Translations under genes and position numbers: made by a program
Shown here: piece after piece, positions 20,553 through 28,827 of the stretch
Position numbering within the stretch: the first letter of the stretch is position 1
Layout: every line of letters starts with the position of its first letter
Assembly: GCF_001435955.1 (NCBI RefSeq)
Contig: NZ_AYYT01000001.1
Location: 62,001 to 126,000, forward strand
Source of the DNA: Ligilactobacillus salivarius DSM 20555 = ATCC 11741
GTDB taxonomy: Bacteria; Bacillota; Bacilli; Lactobacillales; Lactobacillaceae
Length of the DNA: 64,000 bases
Reading direction: 5' to 3'
The notes under the pieces: model-generated
Told to the model about the DNA's origin: nothing
Databases searched by the model: none
Seen by the model: the letters and a program-made list of their open reading frames with translations, nothing else

Positions 20553-20622
20553 AAGACATAGTGTACGAGTATGTCTTTCCGATTCCTCCTTGTTTCTTTA
20601 GATGTAAATTTAACATCTAAAG
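20553..20622 (-). promoter_or_regulatory. MFS gene leader: two inverted repeats flanking the Shine-Dalgarno sequence
   Basis: Reading on the minus strand: a perfect 10-base inverted repeat CTTTAGATGT-7-ACATCTAAAG (20622-20596), then AGGAGG (20590-20585), then a perfect 8-base inverted repeat AAGACATA-9-TATGTCTT (20577-20553), then the ATG at 20541. In RNA the second repeat could fold and shorten the gap from SD to start. The first could be a protein operator or a hairpin. Seen directly; regulation is inferred. Confidence 0.6.
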
Positions 20623-20872
20623 TTACAGCTGTTTTCATTTTACTCGAGCAATTCTGTATATCTACCGTATCATGATTTCTAAAACTATTGCAAATTTCTA
20701 GCATTATTTTTAATTTTATAAAATAAGTTTCTATATACAATATTACCTTTATATAAGGTAATTTCCGTAATTATTAAGAAAATATTAAGATGTACAGTTA
20801 GGTTTTACTTAAATAAAAATTATTCATATCTAATGTATATTATTGGATAACTTGTAAGCGTGTAATTTATAT

Positions 20873-20904
20873 AAAAAAGAGAAGCACTTTTACATACTTC
20901 TCTT
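20873..20904 (-). terminator. Intrinsic terminator after the second surface-protein pseudogene
   Basis: Hairpin AAGAGAAGTA / TGCTTCTCTT followed by a T6 run on the minus strand, seven bases past the open frame. Confidence 0.85.
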
Positions 20905-20910
20905 GAAAAA

Positions 20911-21895
20911 TTATTTAAAGTACTTTTCAAAATATTTTTTAAAGTATCGACTATTACTCATTAAATGAGAATTTATGGCACATAGTAAAGATAAGATAAA
21001 AATCCCTAACAAATGCTCCCTAATAGTTAATATGACAAAATCTACACCGACACTTGTTTTCCCCAAATTATACACACCATAGCCAATAAACGTTTGTGCA
21101 TGTCCCCATCCTGAATAAGCATCATCAAACATCATTGCTAAAATAGTTTCATAAATGCTATTCTTCATTGAATCCATTGTTTGTTTTTCTATTGGTAGCT
21201 TATATAAATTACCATCATCGTCCCATGTCCATACTTGCAATGAGCCACCTAAATTTTCTAATCCAGAAGTATGCATATTATTATCGACTTTATCGATAAG
21301 ATTATCATCATGACTTTTACCATCTGTCATATGTTCCCCAAAAGCATCCCAATTTTCTTCATTATAACCTGCTACTATTTTATTAGCATATTCTAATGAT
21401 TTTGGTGTGATAATTGTTTTTTGAGTTCCAAATTGTTGACGAATTTGATTAATTAAGTCTGCTACAAATAAGCTCAATTCTTTTCTTTATTCTAGAGTTA
21501 AGTTCTTGTAATCCACTTGGATTTTTGCATCATTTTCATTATGTTTGTATGTGTTAATTTCCATACCTGGATTAGCAACTTGTTGAATCTTATTTTTTAA
21601 TGTAGCCCATTCGTCAGGATTTTGTGAATTACTATATGCTTTATGCTTTAATAGCATCTGCATAACCTACTGGCAAAGTAATTGTATTAACACTAGATAA
21701 TTGACTGTTCAATTTATCAACTTCACTTTGTTTTTGGTTAACAGCATTTTGTGCAGTTTGTTGAGCTACTTGAGCATCATTTTCTGCTTGTGCAACTTTA
21801 GTTTCTTAATTTTCCTTAGCTTTTTCATTCACTGTTAACGCTGTAGCAGAAACAACTGCTGTGGCTGTAGCAATAGTTTTGATTGTCTTTTTCAT
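20911..21895 (-). pseudogene. SEC10/PgrA-type surface exclusion protein, broken (copy 2)
   Basis: Begins at an ATG (21895) with a signal-peptide-like MKKTIKTIATATAVVSATAL, then a TAA (21808-21806) after 29 codons. The same frame continues as coiled coil and reaches LSSVNTITLPVGYADAIK. A frameshift follows near 21650, another TAA at 21489-21487 and then an open stretch (from 21477) with SLFVADLINQIRQQFGTQK and DDAYSGWGHAQTFIGYG, hallmarks of the surface exclusion (SEC10/PgrA) domain. The last 45 or so residues no longer resemble the family. Three lesions make it a pseudogene. Intact homologues are secreted cell-surface proteins. Confidence 0.85.
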
Positions 21896-21948
21896 TTTCT
21901 CTCACCCCGAATTAAATTTTTATTACTAACTACAAATTAATTCTACCT

Positions 21949-21959
21949 CCCCCCCCCCC
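21949..21959 (-). repeat. Homopolymeric G11 tract upstream of pseudogene copy 2
   Basis: Eleven uninterrupted C on the plus strand (G on the minus), 54 bases before the ATG of the second surface-protein copy, followed on the minus strand by AGGTAGAA. Long G tracts are very rare in DNA this AT-rich and are prone to slippage. Confidence 0.85.
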
Positions 21960-22022
21960 GCTATATTTCCGTCAACATTTTTAACATTTAAAAATATTGA
22001 TAGTAATGGGTTTTGAGCAAAT

Positions 22023-22055
22023 AAAAAACTACTAGAATTGGATCTGATAGTTTGA
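22023..22055 (-). terminator. Probable terminator after the first surface-protein pseudogene
   Basis: Imperfect hairpin AAACTATCAGA / TCTAGTAGTTT with a T6 run on the minus strand. It separates the two broken copies. Confidence 0.7.
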
Positions 22056-22085
22056 AAATAATAATTAAGATTTCAATATTGACTT

Positions 22086-23438
22086 CTAGACATTATCAGC
22101 CTTTTTCTCTTGTTCTTGAGTAACAAATTCAGCTAACGCTTCTTTAGCTTCCTTATTTTGAGTTATTTTCGTTTCATAATCAGCTTGTGTTTTGTCATAA
22201 TCTTTTTGTGCATCTGCTTGATTTTTTTGAGCTTGGGTCAATTTAGTTTGAGCCTCGGTTAATACTTTTTTAGTATCAGCTAGCTCCTCATCATCGCCCA
22301 CATAATTTCCAAACTGATCTTGTAACTCCTTCAATTTAGCCTGTTTATCTTGCACTGTTGCCTGAACCTTAATCAATTCCTTATTAGCTTTATCTAAAAC
22401 CTTTTTGGCATGCGCTTTAACCTTTTTTCTGTTCCGCTAATTCAGTTTGTGCTTTCTTCAAAGCCTCTTGTTTTATAGATATTTCTTGTTTTGCTTTATC
22501 GTAATCGGCCTGTTTAGTTTTAATATCTGCCTCTAATTTCGCTATGTTTTCCTTAGCTTTTTGTTCATTTTTTTGATCTTTAGCTAATTTAGTTTATACC
22601 TTATCTAAGTCTTCTTTTGCTTGTGCTACTTTTTCTTTAAGTGATGTTAGTTTCTTTTTAGAAGTTTTAAAAACTTTTTTGGCACTAGTTTGCTTCTCTT
22701 CAGCATTTGCTAGTTCCTTTTTTAACTTGCTTTTATCTTCCTTAGCGCTAGCTAGAATAGCTTTCTTTACCTGGTAATTAACTTTAGCATCAGCTTTTTA
22801 TCTGCTTTATCATAGTCAGCTTGCTTTGCTGTTAAATCAGTATTCAAGCTATCCAATTCTTTTTGTGCATTTTTAGCTACTTCTTGATTAACAGTTACCT
22901 TGATTTGAGTATTAGCCAAAGCTTTATTTGTTTTATCTAAGTTACGCTTTGCTGTATCTAGGTCTTTTTTCTTATCATCTAAGATTTTTTTAGCTTGTTG
23001 TTTGGTTGATTTAGTACTAACTAATATACTTTGCGTATCATTAGTAGCAGCAACTGTTTTAAGTGCCATTTGTTTAGGTTGTAAATCAACATATAAACTA
23101 GTTAATTGTACTCGTAAATTAGATGTATCATCTGATGTAGTTTCACTCTTATTTTCTTGAACTTCATTTACATCAGAAGTTTCCCCAGCACTTACCATGC
23201 TACTTGAATCATGAGTCTGATTTTCTTTAGACATACTTATATTTGGGGTAAGTTGCTTGTTATTAGCTACCTTTGAAGTCTCAACTTCGGTTACATTGTT
23301 ACTATCAGTTGAAAGCACCTCAGCTTGAACACTTTGACTCCTAGCACCTGTCAAAATAATTCCAGCTAATATTGCCGCTGCAAAAATTTCTTTTCTCAAA
23401 TTTTCCACTCCAATAAACACTTTTTTACTACTATTCAC
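22086..23438 (-). pseudogene. Secreted coiled-coil surface protein (SEC10/PgrA-like N-terminal part), broken (copy 1)
   Basis: The N-terminus MNSSKKVFIGVENLRKEIFA leads into a hydrophobic signal segment ending near VQAEV, then a Ser/Thr/Asn-rich stretch and long Lys/Gln/Ala/Asp coiled coil. The frame shifts at an A run near 22796-22800, meets a TAA near 22594 (probably once CAA) and shifts again at an A run near 22421-22427 before ending at 22086. Correcting these gives one continuous coiled coil of about 450 residues. No LPXTG motif and no exclusion domain remain. Assignment to the PgrA family rests on the neighbouring copy and on overall layout. Confidence 0.82.
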
Positions 23439-23509
23439 AAGCTAATTTTACCTTTTCTTTCGCATTTATGTCAATATTTTTCTATATTTTAATTATTATT
23501 TGACCAAAT

Positions 23510-23543
23510 AAAAAATCCTCTTAGTTCTCTAACTAACAGGATT
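23510..23543 (-). terminator. Intrinsic terminator after the orphan gene at 23.5-24.0 kb
   Basis: Hairpin AATCCTGTTAGTT / AACTAAGAGGATT with a T6 run on the minus strand. Confidence 0.88.
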
Positions 23544-23544
23544 A

Positions 23545-24000
23545 TTAACTATTCTTTTTTACTAATTTCATAATAGATTTTCTCTTTTTAGTTATGGCTT
23601 TTTCTACTTCATCTGCTGGTAGTTCCATTACCGGTTCAAATTCATACTTGACCACCAAGTTTCTTCCTTCAAAGTGATAGCCCAATATTGCTTTAATTTG
23701 AACCCAAATTCCAGTCTCTTGATCATAGATATATTCACCAACAACCGATATTTTTCTAAATTCTTCTGGTTCATAGGTTATTTCAGCTTGTGTTGTTATA
23801 TAATCAGAAGACAAATCAGGAGTACGATATTGCTGCCCTAAACAATCACTCATCGTCATTAGTTCTCCATTTTTACGATTGATCATCACGCGAACAGCTA
23901 AGACGTTCAAAATAATAAACATTGATCCACGATAGTTAACAACATCCCCAACCTTAACCACTTCGTTTTTCTTTTTTCTTAATCTAATTTTTTCAATCAA
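23545..24000 (-). CDS. Hypothetical protein with a structured leader
   Basis: 151 residues if started at the TTG at 24000, which has AAAGGTGGAG six bases upstream. The frame stays open to 24171, but that stretch is the structured leader. Very basic N-terminus (LIEKIRLRKKKNEVVK), then a beta-rich body (VGDVVNYRGSMFIILNVLAV, YIYDQETGIWVQIKAILGY) and a Lys-rich tail. No signal peptide or convincing membrane helix. The pattern could suit a small nucleic-acid-binding or KOW/SH3-like barrel, but I recognise no family. It has its own extended -10 promoter and terminator. Confidence 0.7.
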   Translation of the reverse strand: MIEKIRLRKKKNEVVKVGDVVNYRGSMFIILNVLAVRVMINRKNGELMTMSDCLGQQYRTPDLSSDYITTQAEITYEPEEFRKISVVGEYIYDQETGIWVQIKAILGYHFEGRNLVVKYEFEPVMELPADEVEKAITKKRKSIMKLVKKNS

Positions 24001-24002
24001 TT

Positions 24003-24118
24003 TAACTCCACCTTTATAAATGAAAAGCTCTGGTGATGTACCAACCAGAGCCTTTACGTAGTTGAGGTATATGGGATGATTTGGTGCACCAATTATCTTC
24101 CCAGTTTTTATTATATCA
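24003..24118 (-). promoter_or_regulatory. Promoter and structured 5' leader RNA of unknown class
   Basis: An extended -10 TGATATAAT (24118-24110) would start RNA near 24103. The RNA opens with a hairpin (24103-24072) built from TGGGA, GAT and TTGG pairs around a TGCA centre, then a 20-base linker. A second hairpin follows (24051-24027), GCTCTGGT / ACCAGAGC with a 9-base loop and TTTT, then the AAAGGTGGAG site of the orphan gene. The second hairpin could act as an attenuator. It matches no riboswitch or ribosomal-protein leader I know. Confidence 0.6.
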
Positions 24119-24121
24119 CAT

Positions 24122-24155
24122 AAAAAAAGAGCTGAGAACGAACATCTAGCTCTTT
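24122..24155 (-). terminator. Intrinsic terminator after fhs
   Basis: Hairpin AAAGAGCT / AGCTCTTT with a T7 run on the minus strand. Confidence 0.9.
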
Positions 24156-24189
24156 TATAAATTATTTTCAAATTTATTCGAATGATTGA

Positions 24190-25848
24190 TTAGTATAAAC
24201 CACTAATCTTTCCATTTTCATCAACATCCATGCCATCTGCAGCTGGAACTTTAGGTAGACCTGGCATAGTTAAGATATTTCCTGTTAATGCTACAAGGAA
24301 TTGTGCACCTAATTTTGGTACAAATTCACGCACATGAATCTTAAATCCTTTTGGAGCACCTAAAACTTTAGCATTATCAGACAATGAATATTGTGTCTTA
24401 GCCATACATACAGGTAGATGGTTCCAACCTAATTTTTCAAATTGTCTTAATTGACGCTTAGCTTTAGCACTAAATTCAACCCCATCGCCACCGTAAATTT
24501 CAGTAACAATCTTGTTGATCTTTTCTTCAACAGAATCATCGCTATTGTAAAGTCTTGTAAATTCTTGATCATTATCACAAGATTCAATAACTGCTTTAGC
24601 TAATTCTGTAGCACCTTCTCCACCTTTAGCCCAAACGTCAGCAACAATTGCTCTAGTATCATTTTGTTCACAAAGTTCAACAATCTTAGCTAATTCAGCA
24701 TCAGTATCTTGAGTGAATTTATTAATTGCCACTACAACAGGAACATTATAACGTTTCATACTTTGGATATGGTTCTTCAAGTTTGCAAAACCTTGTTCAA
24801 CTGCAGCAACATTTTCTTCATCTAAATTATCCTTAGCTACTCCACCATTCATCTTCAAAGCACGAGCAGTTGCCACAATTACGATTGTATCAGGTGTTTT
24901 TCCTAACACTGGAGTTTTAATATCAAGGAATTTTTCAGCACCTAAGTCAGCACCGAATCCTGCTTCTGTAATTGTGTAATCAGCTAAATTCAAAGCTGTT
25001 TGAGTAGCAAGAACACTATTACATCCATGTGCAATATTAGCAAATGGTCCACCATGCACAATTGCAGGAGTATGTGCTAGTGTTTGAACCAAGTTTGGCT
25101 TGCAAGCATCCTTTAATAACAATGTAATAGCACCTGTAACTCCAAGTTGATCTACAGTTACTGGTTCTTTATCAAAATTGTATCCTATAACAATTTGACC
25201 GATACGTTTCTTTAAATCAGAAATATCTTTAGAAAGACATAGAATAGCCATTAATTCTGAAGCTACAGTGATATCGAATCCATCTTCTCTTGGAATACCT
25301 TGAGTAGCTCCACCTAAGCCGATTACTACATGACGTAATGCACGATCATTAATATCTAATACACGTTTCCAAATAACACGTCTTTGATCGATGTTTAATT
25401 TATTTCCTTGGTAAATATGGTTATCAATCAAAGCTGCTAAAGTATTATTAGCAGTTGTTAATGCATGCATATCCCCTGTAAAATGAAGGTTTATATCTTC
25501 CATTGGAACAACTTGAGAATATCCACCACCAGTAGCTCCACCTTTCATTCCCATAACAGGTCCTAATGATGGTTCACGTAAAGCAATCATTACCTTTTTG
25601 TTTAATAAACTAAATGCATCGCCCAAACCAACTGTTACAGTAGATTTACCTTCACCTGCTGGAGTAGGGTTAATTGCAGTAACTAAAACCAACTTTCTTT
25701 TTGTTTGTTCACGTGCAGAAAGAGGTAAGCTGATTTTTGCTTTATACTTACCGTATTGTTCTATTTCATCAGCAGTTAATCCCACCTTTTGAGCAACTTC
25801 AGTTATTGGTAACATTTCACTTTTTTGTGCTATTTCAATATCTTTCAA
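24190..25848 (-). CDS. fhs: Formate-tetrahydrofolate ligase
   Basis: 552 residues, full length. Joins formate to tetrahydrofolate with ATP, giving 10-formyl-THF for purine and formyl-methionine synthesis. ATP-binding P-loop [18 protein letters not shown] (about 62-80), [42 protein letters not shown], and the [13 protein letters not shown] end are all family hallmarks. Start is a TTG with AAGGAGG upstream. Single gene with its own promoter and terminator. Confidence 0.98.
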   Translation of the reverse strand: MKDIEIAQKSEMLPITEVAQKVGLTADEIEQYGKYKAKISLPLSAREQTKRKLVLVTAINPTPAGEGKSTVTVGLGDAFSLLNKKVMIALREPSLGPVMGMKGGATGGGYSQVVPMEDINLHFTGDMHALTTANNTLAALIDNHIYQGNKLNIDQRRVIWKRVLDINDRALRHVVIGLGGATQGIPREDGFDITVASELMAILCLSKDISDLKKRIGQIVIGYNFDKEPVTVDQLGVTGAITLLLKDACKPNLVQTLAHTPAIVHGGPFANIAHGCNSVLATQTALNLADYTITEAGFGADLGAEKFLDIKTPVLGKTPDTIVIVATARALKMNGGVAKDNLDEENVAAVEQGFANLKNHIQSMKRYNVPVVVAINKFTQDTDAELAKIVELCEQNDTRAIVADVWAKGGEGATELAKAVIESCDNDQEFTRLYNSDDSVEEKINKIVTEIYGGDGVEFSAKAKRQLRQFEKLGWNHLPVCMAKTQYSLSDNAKVLGAPKGFKIHVREFVPKLGAQFLVALTGNILTMPGLPKVPAADGMDVDENGKISGLY

Positions 25849-25878
25849 TTTCTGATTCCTCCTTCAAATAATAATTAA

Positions 25879-25907
25879 AGTATATACTATAATTAAGATT
25901 TTGTCAT
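25879..25907 (-). promoter_or_regulatory. fhs promoter
   Basis: Minus strand ATGACA (25907-25902), 17-base spacer, TATACT (25884-25879), about 35 bases before the fhs start. Confidence 0.7.
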
Positions 25908-25938
25908 TGTTTTTTTCTAAAATATATTTTACAGCAAA

Positions 25939-25973
25939 TAAAAATAGGTATATAACGAATTATACACCTATTT
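25939..25973 (-). terminator. Intrinsic terminator at the end of ebsA
   Basis: Hairpin AAATAGGTGTAT / ATATACCTATTT with T5 on the minus strand; its upstream arm overlaps the ebsA stop codon. Confidence 0.85.
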
Positions 25974-26342
25974 AACCATATTATTATACGCATTTTCCAC
26001 AAATCTCTTTGAAACTATCAACCTGTAATCCCGATACTTAGTTTTAATAAACAAGCCATATTTTCTTACTTCAATCTTTTTAATGTCTACTTTCTTTATT
26101 TTAAAGTTATTAAAAGGTATCACTGCCCTAAAACTGAGCTCTGTATCACTTAATTCTACCTTTCGTAAAAGCACTTGTATTAACGCTACTAGTACAAATA
26201 TAATAAAAGTAATAACAGTCCAAATTTGAAAGACTGTAATTTCTAACCATAGTAATAAAGAAAATAACAAAATCATTAATGTAAATGACCAACAAGATAT
26301 TGATACAGGAATATCTGGTTGATAAAAATATTTCTTATTCAT
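25968..26342 (-). CDS. ebsA: EbsA-family membrane protein
   Basis: 124 residues. Two close hydrophobic helices (about 16-60), then a soluble beta-rich C-terminal part (VELSDTELSFRAVIPFNNFKIKKVDI). This is the layout of the EbsA family of Lactobacillales, named from an enterococcal locus; the pore-forming label in databases is weakly supported. An in-frame GTG at 26351 belongs to the Shine-Dalgarno GAGGTG, so the ATG at 26342 is chosen. Diverges from the RNase H-like gene with only 26 bases between start codons. Confidence 0.8.
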   Translation of the reverse strand: MNKKYFYQPDIPVSISCWSFTLMILLFSLLLWLEITVFQIWTVITFIIFVLVALIQVLLRKVELSDTELSFRAVIPFNNFKIKKVDIKKIEVRKYGLFIKTKYRDYRLIVSKRFVENAYNNMVK

Positions 26343-26350
26343 AAAACACA

Positions 26351-26358
26351 CCTCGAGG
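26351..26358. promoter_or_regulatory. Palindromic Shine-Dalgarno shared by two divergent genes
   Basis: CCTCGAGG is its own reverse complement. Its plus-strand GAGG precedes the ATG at 26369, and its minus-strand GAGG precedes the ATG at 26342. Each gene's ribosome binding site is therefore one half of the same 8-base palindrome. Confidence 0.8.
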
Positions 26359-26368
26359 ATTGATAATA

Positions 26369-26755
26369 ATGTTAAAAATATATACAGACGCTGCTACAAA
26401 CCAAAAGAATCATACTTTCGCTGCAGGAATCTTAATCGTTAAGAACCAGCAACAAACTCAATTAAAATATGACATTTCTGCCACTGATAACCACGAAGCA
26501 GAATTTATTGCCGCTATTCATGGTTTTAACTATCTTATTGAAAATTTTCCAGATGAAGATCTAGTCTTTTTCTATTCTGACAGCAAGATTTTAATTGATA
26601 GTCTTGAAAAACAATATAGTAAAAGTTATTCTCAAACTCTAGCAGATCTATTAGCACTTCAAGAAAATTTTCCAATTGTCATAAATAACTGGATTTCTGA
26701 TAAAGAAAACGCTGGGGCTCATACACTTGCTATTCAAGCTTTACATGAGCATTAA
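26369..26755 (+). CDS. Ribonuclease HI-like protein
   Basis: 128 residues. RNase H fold with first acidic residue in KIYTDAATNQ (about 6), Glu in DNHEAEFIAAIHG (about 47), Asp in FFYSDSKILIDSL (about 72) and a late DKENAGAHTLA carrying the final His. Bacillus YpdQ/YpeP-like paralogues have this compact form. It would cut RNA in RNA-DNA hybrids if active; substrate and activity are untested. The preceding TTG (26360) is less likely than the ATG at 26369. Its stop overlaps that of the convergent rlmL. Confidence 0.85.
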   Translation: MLKIYTDAATNQKNHTFAAGILIVKNQQQTQLKYDISATDNHEAEFIAAIHGFNYLIENFPDEDLVFFYSDSKILIDSLEKQYSKSYSQTLADLLALQENFPIVINNWISDKENAGAHTLAIQALHEH

Positions 26756-27882
26756 TTTCTTATCTTCTTTCCCCAGTATTGGAAGAAATCTGTACGTAAG
26801 GAACCATTATATAATTTTCTACGTTTAGTAGCTTTTGTTCCATAAAATTGTTCAAATTGTAAGTCACTTGTCAAAATGTACTTACTCCAAGATGTTAATG
26901 GTTGGTATAGTTTACCCATTTGTTGATATAGTTGATGTACATGTTCTTTATCACTTAAACGCTCACCATATGGCGGATTAGCTACAATAACACCATTGAT
27001 CTTATCTGTTTTGAAGTCTTTTACTGCCATTTGCTTGAAGTTAACTACATCTTGGACTCCAGCTTGAACAGCATTTTCTTTAGCAATTTCAATCATACTT
27101 CCATCAATATCATATCCAGATATATCTAAATCAATATCTTTCTTGATTGCTGCTTGTGCTTGTTCTCTTGCTTGTTTAATAATGTCTTTATCAACCCAAT
27201 CCCAGTCTTCAAAGGCAAAATTACGTTTCAAACCAGGTGCAATATTACATCCAATCAAAGCAGCTTCAATTGGAATTGTTCCAGAACCACATACTGGATC
27301 TACAAATGGCATTTCAGGATACCAGCGAGCTAATAGAACTAATGCAGCTGCCATATTTTCTTTTAGAGGGGCTCCACCTTTATTTACTCTGTATCCACGT
27401 TTGAATAAACTGCTACCGGTAGTATCCAATGTAATTAAGACCTTGTCCTTATTAATAGCCACTTCAATTGGATACAATGCCCCTGTTTCAGGTAACTTAG
27501 TTCTTCTATGATAGACAGTACTCATTTTAGTAACAATTGCTTTTTTAGTTATTGCTTGAACACTTGGTACATTATGTAAAGTAGATTTTTGAGACTTACC
27601 AGCTACTGGAAATTCAGCATCTAAAGGTAGAAAATCTTCCCAGTTTAAACCTTCAACACCTTGGAATAGCTCTTCAAAAGTTTTAGCTGTAAATTCACCA
27701 ACTACAATCTTTATTCTATCTGCTGTTCTTAACCATAGATTTGTTTTAGCAATATCAGCTACATCGCCATCAAATCTAACTCGACCATTTTCAACATTCA
27801 CTTTATAACCTAAATGCTTTAGTTCGTTACCAACGATACTTTCTATACCTGCAGCACATGTTGCAATTAATTTAAAGTTCAT
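26752..27882 (-). CDS. 23S rRNA guanine-N2 methyltransferase, RlmL N-domain/YpsC type
   Basis: 376 residues. Ferredoxin-like plus THUMP RNA-binding N-terminal part (about 1-165), then a class I methyltransferase domain with VDPVCGSGTIPIEAAL (about 190) and the N6/N2 catalytic motif VANPPYGERL (about 300). Corresponds to B. subtilis YpsC (RlmL-like), which modifies G2445 of 23S rRNA. The gpsB-rnpB-rlmL order is standard in Lactobacillales. Confidence 0.94.
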   Translation of the reverse strand: MNFKLIATCAAGIESIVGNELKHLGYKVNVENGRVRFDGDVADIAKTNLWLRTADRIKIVVGEFTAKTFEELFQGVEGLNWEDFLPLDAEFPVAGKSQKSTLHNVPSVQAITKKAIVTKMSTVYHRRTKLPETGALYPIEVAINKDKVLITLDTTGSSLFKRGYRVNKGGAPLKENMAAALVLLARWYPEMPFVDPVCGSGTIPIEAALIGCNIAPGLKRNFAFEDWDWVDKDIIKQAREQAQAAIKKDIDLDISGYDIDGSMIEIAKENAVQAGVQDVVNFKQMAVKDFKTDKINGVIVANPPYGERLSDKEHVHQLYQQMGKLYQPLTSWSKYILTSDLQFEQFYGTKATKRRKLYNGSLRTDFFQYWGKKIRN

Positions 27883-27915
27883 AATTTATTCCTTTCAATT
27901 TACATTTATCTAAAA

Positions 27916-27952
27916 TAAAAAAGCTAGGATAGAAGTTACCTAATATCCTAGC
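27916..27952 (-). terminator. Intrinsic terminator of RNase P RNA
   Basis: Hairpin GCTAGGATA / TATCCTAGC with a T6 run on the minus strand, directly after rnpB. Confidence 0.92.
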
Positions 27953-27956
27953 CACC

Positions 27957-28353
27957 CTGATATGTAAATCTCTATAAGCCACGTTCTGTACGTCATCTAA
28001 TTCAGGAAAATTAGAATCGGTGGTAATCATCTATCTCCGAGTTAAAAAACTCGCCCCCATGATTAGTTCATTTCCGTCATGAAGCGCCCCTACCAAAGTT
28101 TGGGTTACCTGCTCGCAGGGTTTACCGCGTTCCACTAATACAGTTTCCTATATTACTTCGTCACTGTGGCACTTTTCAAGACTACTCAAGCATAGCCGAA
28201 ACCTTAGCTCTTTTGTCTGCCGTCACTACTAAAAGCAGTGCCTTGCCTTATTTTTTCAGCAAGTACGATCACTACAGGCATCTCAGCCTGTGCAAGCTTG
28301 GACTTTCCTCAGCCTATATACATAGACCGCGATTACCAGAAATTTACATATAT
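27957..28353 (-). ncRNA. rnpB: RNase P RNA, bacterial type B
   Basis: The minus strand carries the universal blocks: GAGGAAAGTCC near the 5' end (about 28315), CACAGGCTGAGATGCC, AAGTGCCACAGTGACGAAG (about 28170), GGAACGCGGTAAACCC (about 28120) and the 3' GATAGATGATTACCACC and GTGGCTTATAGA. P1 can form between about 28352-28342 and 27971-27961 (TATGTAAAT with ATTTACATA). The RNA is the catalytic subunit that matures tRNA 5' ends. Ends are set by P1 and are approximate. Confidence 0.96.
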
Positions 28354-28363
28354 AATTTATTAA

Positions 28364-28708
28364 TTAAAATCGATTTCCACGATTTACATCATCGTTAAGC
28401 TGTGCACCAAAAACATGTCGTTCCAAATTGGATAGACGTTTAAGAATATCCATATTTGTAGATGCATTAGAAGCAGGTCTAGCAGTTGTTCCTGTTTTAC
28501 CTACCGCAACTTGCTTAGTTAATTCGTCTACCTTTTTCAATAAACGATCATTTTCCATTTGTAAACGTTGATTTTCTTTTGCATAAGTTTCATAATCTTG
28601 AATAACATCATCCAAGAACTCATCAACTTCAATTGAATCGTACCCACGCATTTTTTGTTTAAAATGTTTATTAACAATGTCTTTAGGTGTAAGATTTACA
28701 TTTTCCAT
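28364..28708 (-). CDS. gpsB: Cell division protein GpsB, DivIVA-like
   Basis: 114 residues. N-terminal DivIVA-like domain [28 protein letters not shown] (about 5-38) with a coiled coil to about 75, a Thr/Ala/Ser linker and a short C-terminal helical trimerisation segment ([14 protein letters not shown]). GpsB links division and cell-wall enzymes at midcell. The ATG at 28708 fits the GAGGTG ribosome binding site better than the one at 28723. It stops just before rnpB. Confidence 0.95.
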   Translation of the reverse strand: MENVNLTPKDIVNKHFKQKMRGYDSIEVDEFLDDVIQDYETYAKENQRLQMENDRLLKKVDELTKQVAVGKTGTTARPASNASTNMDILKRLSNLERHVFGAQLNDDVNRGNRF

Positions 28709-28773
28709 TAAAATGCACCTCATCTACTTAGTAAACTCAACTCATAACAGTTTTTATCATACCATACATTAAT

Positions 28774-28803
28774 AAAAATGCAACCACTTTTCAGTTGATT
28801 GCA
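28774..28803 (-). terminator. Intrinsic terminator after the lipoprotein gene
   Basis: Hairpin TGCAATCAAC / GTGGTTGCA with T5 on the minus strand. Confidence 0.85.
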
Positions 28804-28827
28804 CTTTATTTTACATAAATTTTAGAT

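Noticed and set aside
20510-20740. 76-codon minus-strand frame overlapping the MFS start
   Set aside because: No Shine-Dalgarno before its start and no family likeness. Its sequence covers the two inverted repeats, which fit regulatory DNA better. A leader peptide beginning at the internal ATG near 20637 cannot be fully excluded.
24072-24103. Plus-strand terminator (hairpin followed by GTTTTTATTA)
   Set aside because: No plus-strand gene ends here. On the minus strand it falls right after an extended -10, so a leader hairpin is the better reading.
28213-28398. Plus-strand frame at 28213-28398
   Set aside because: It lies over RNase P RNA and the end of gpsB, both on the other strand.
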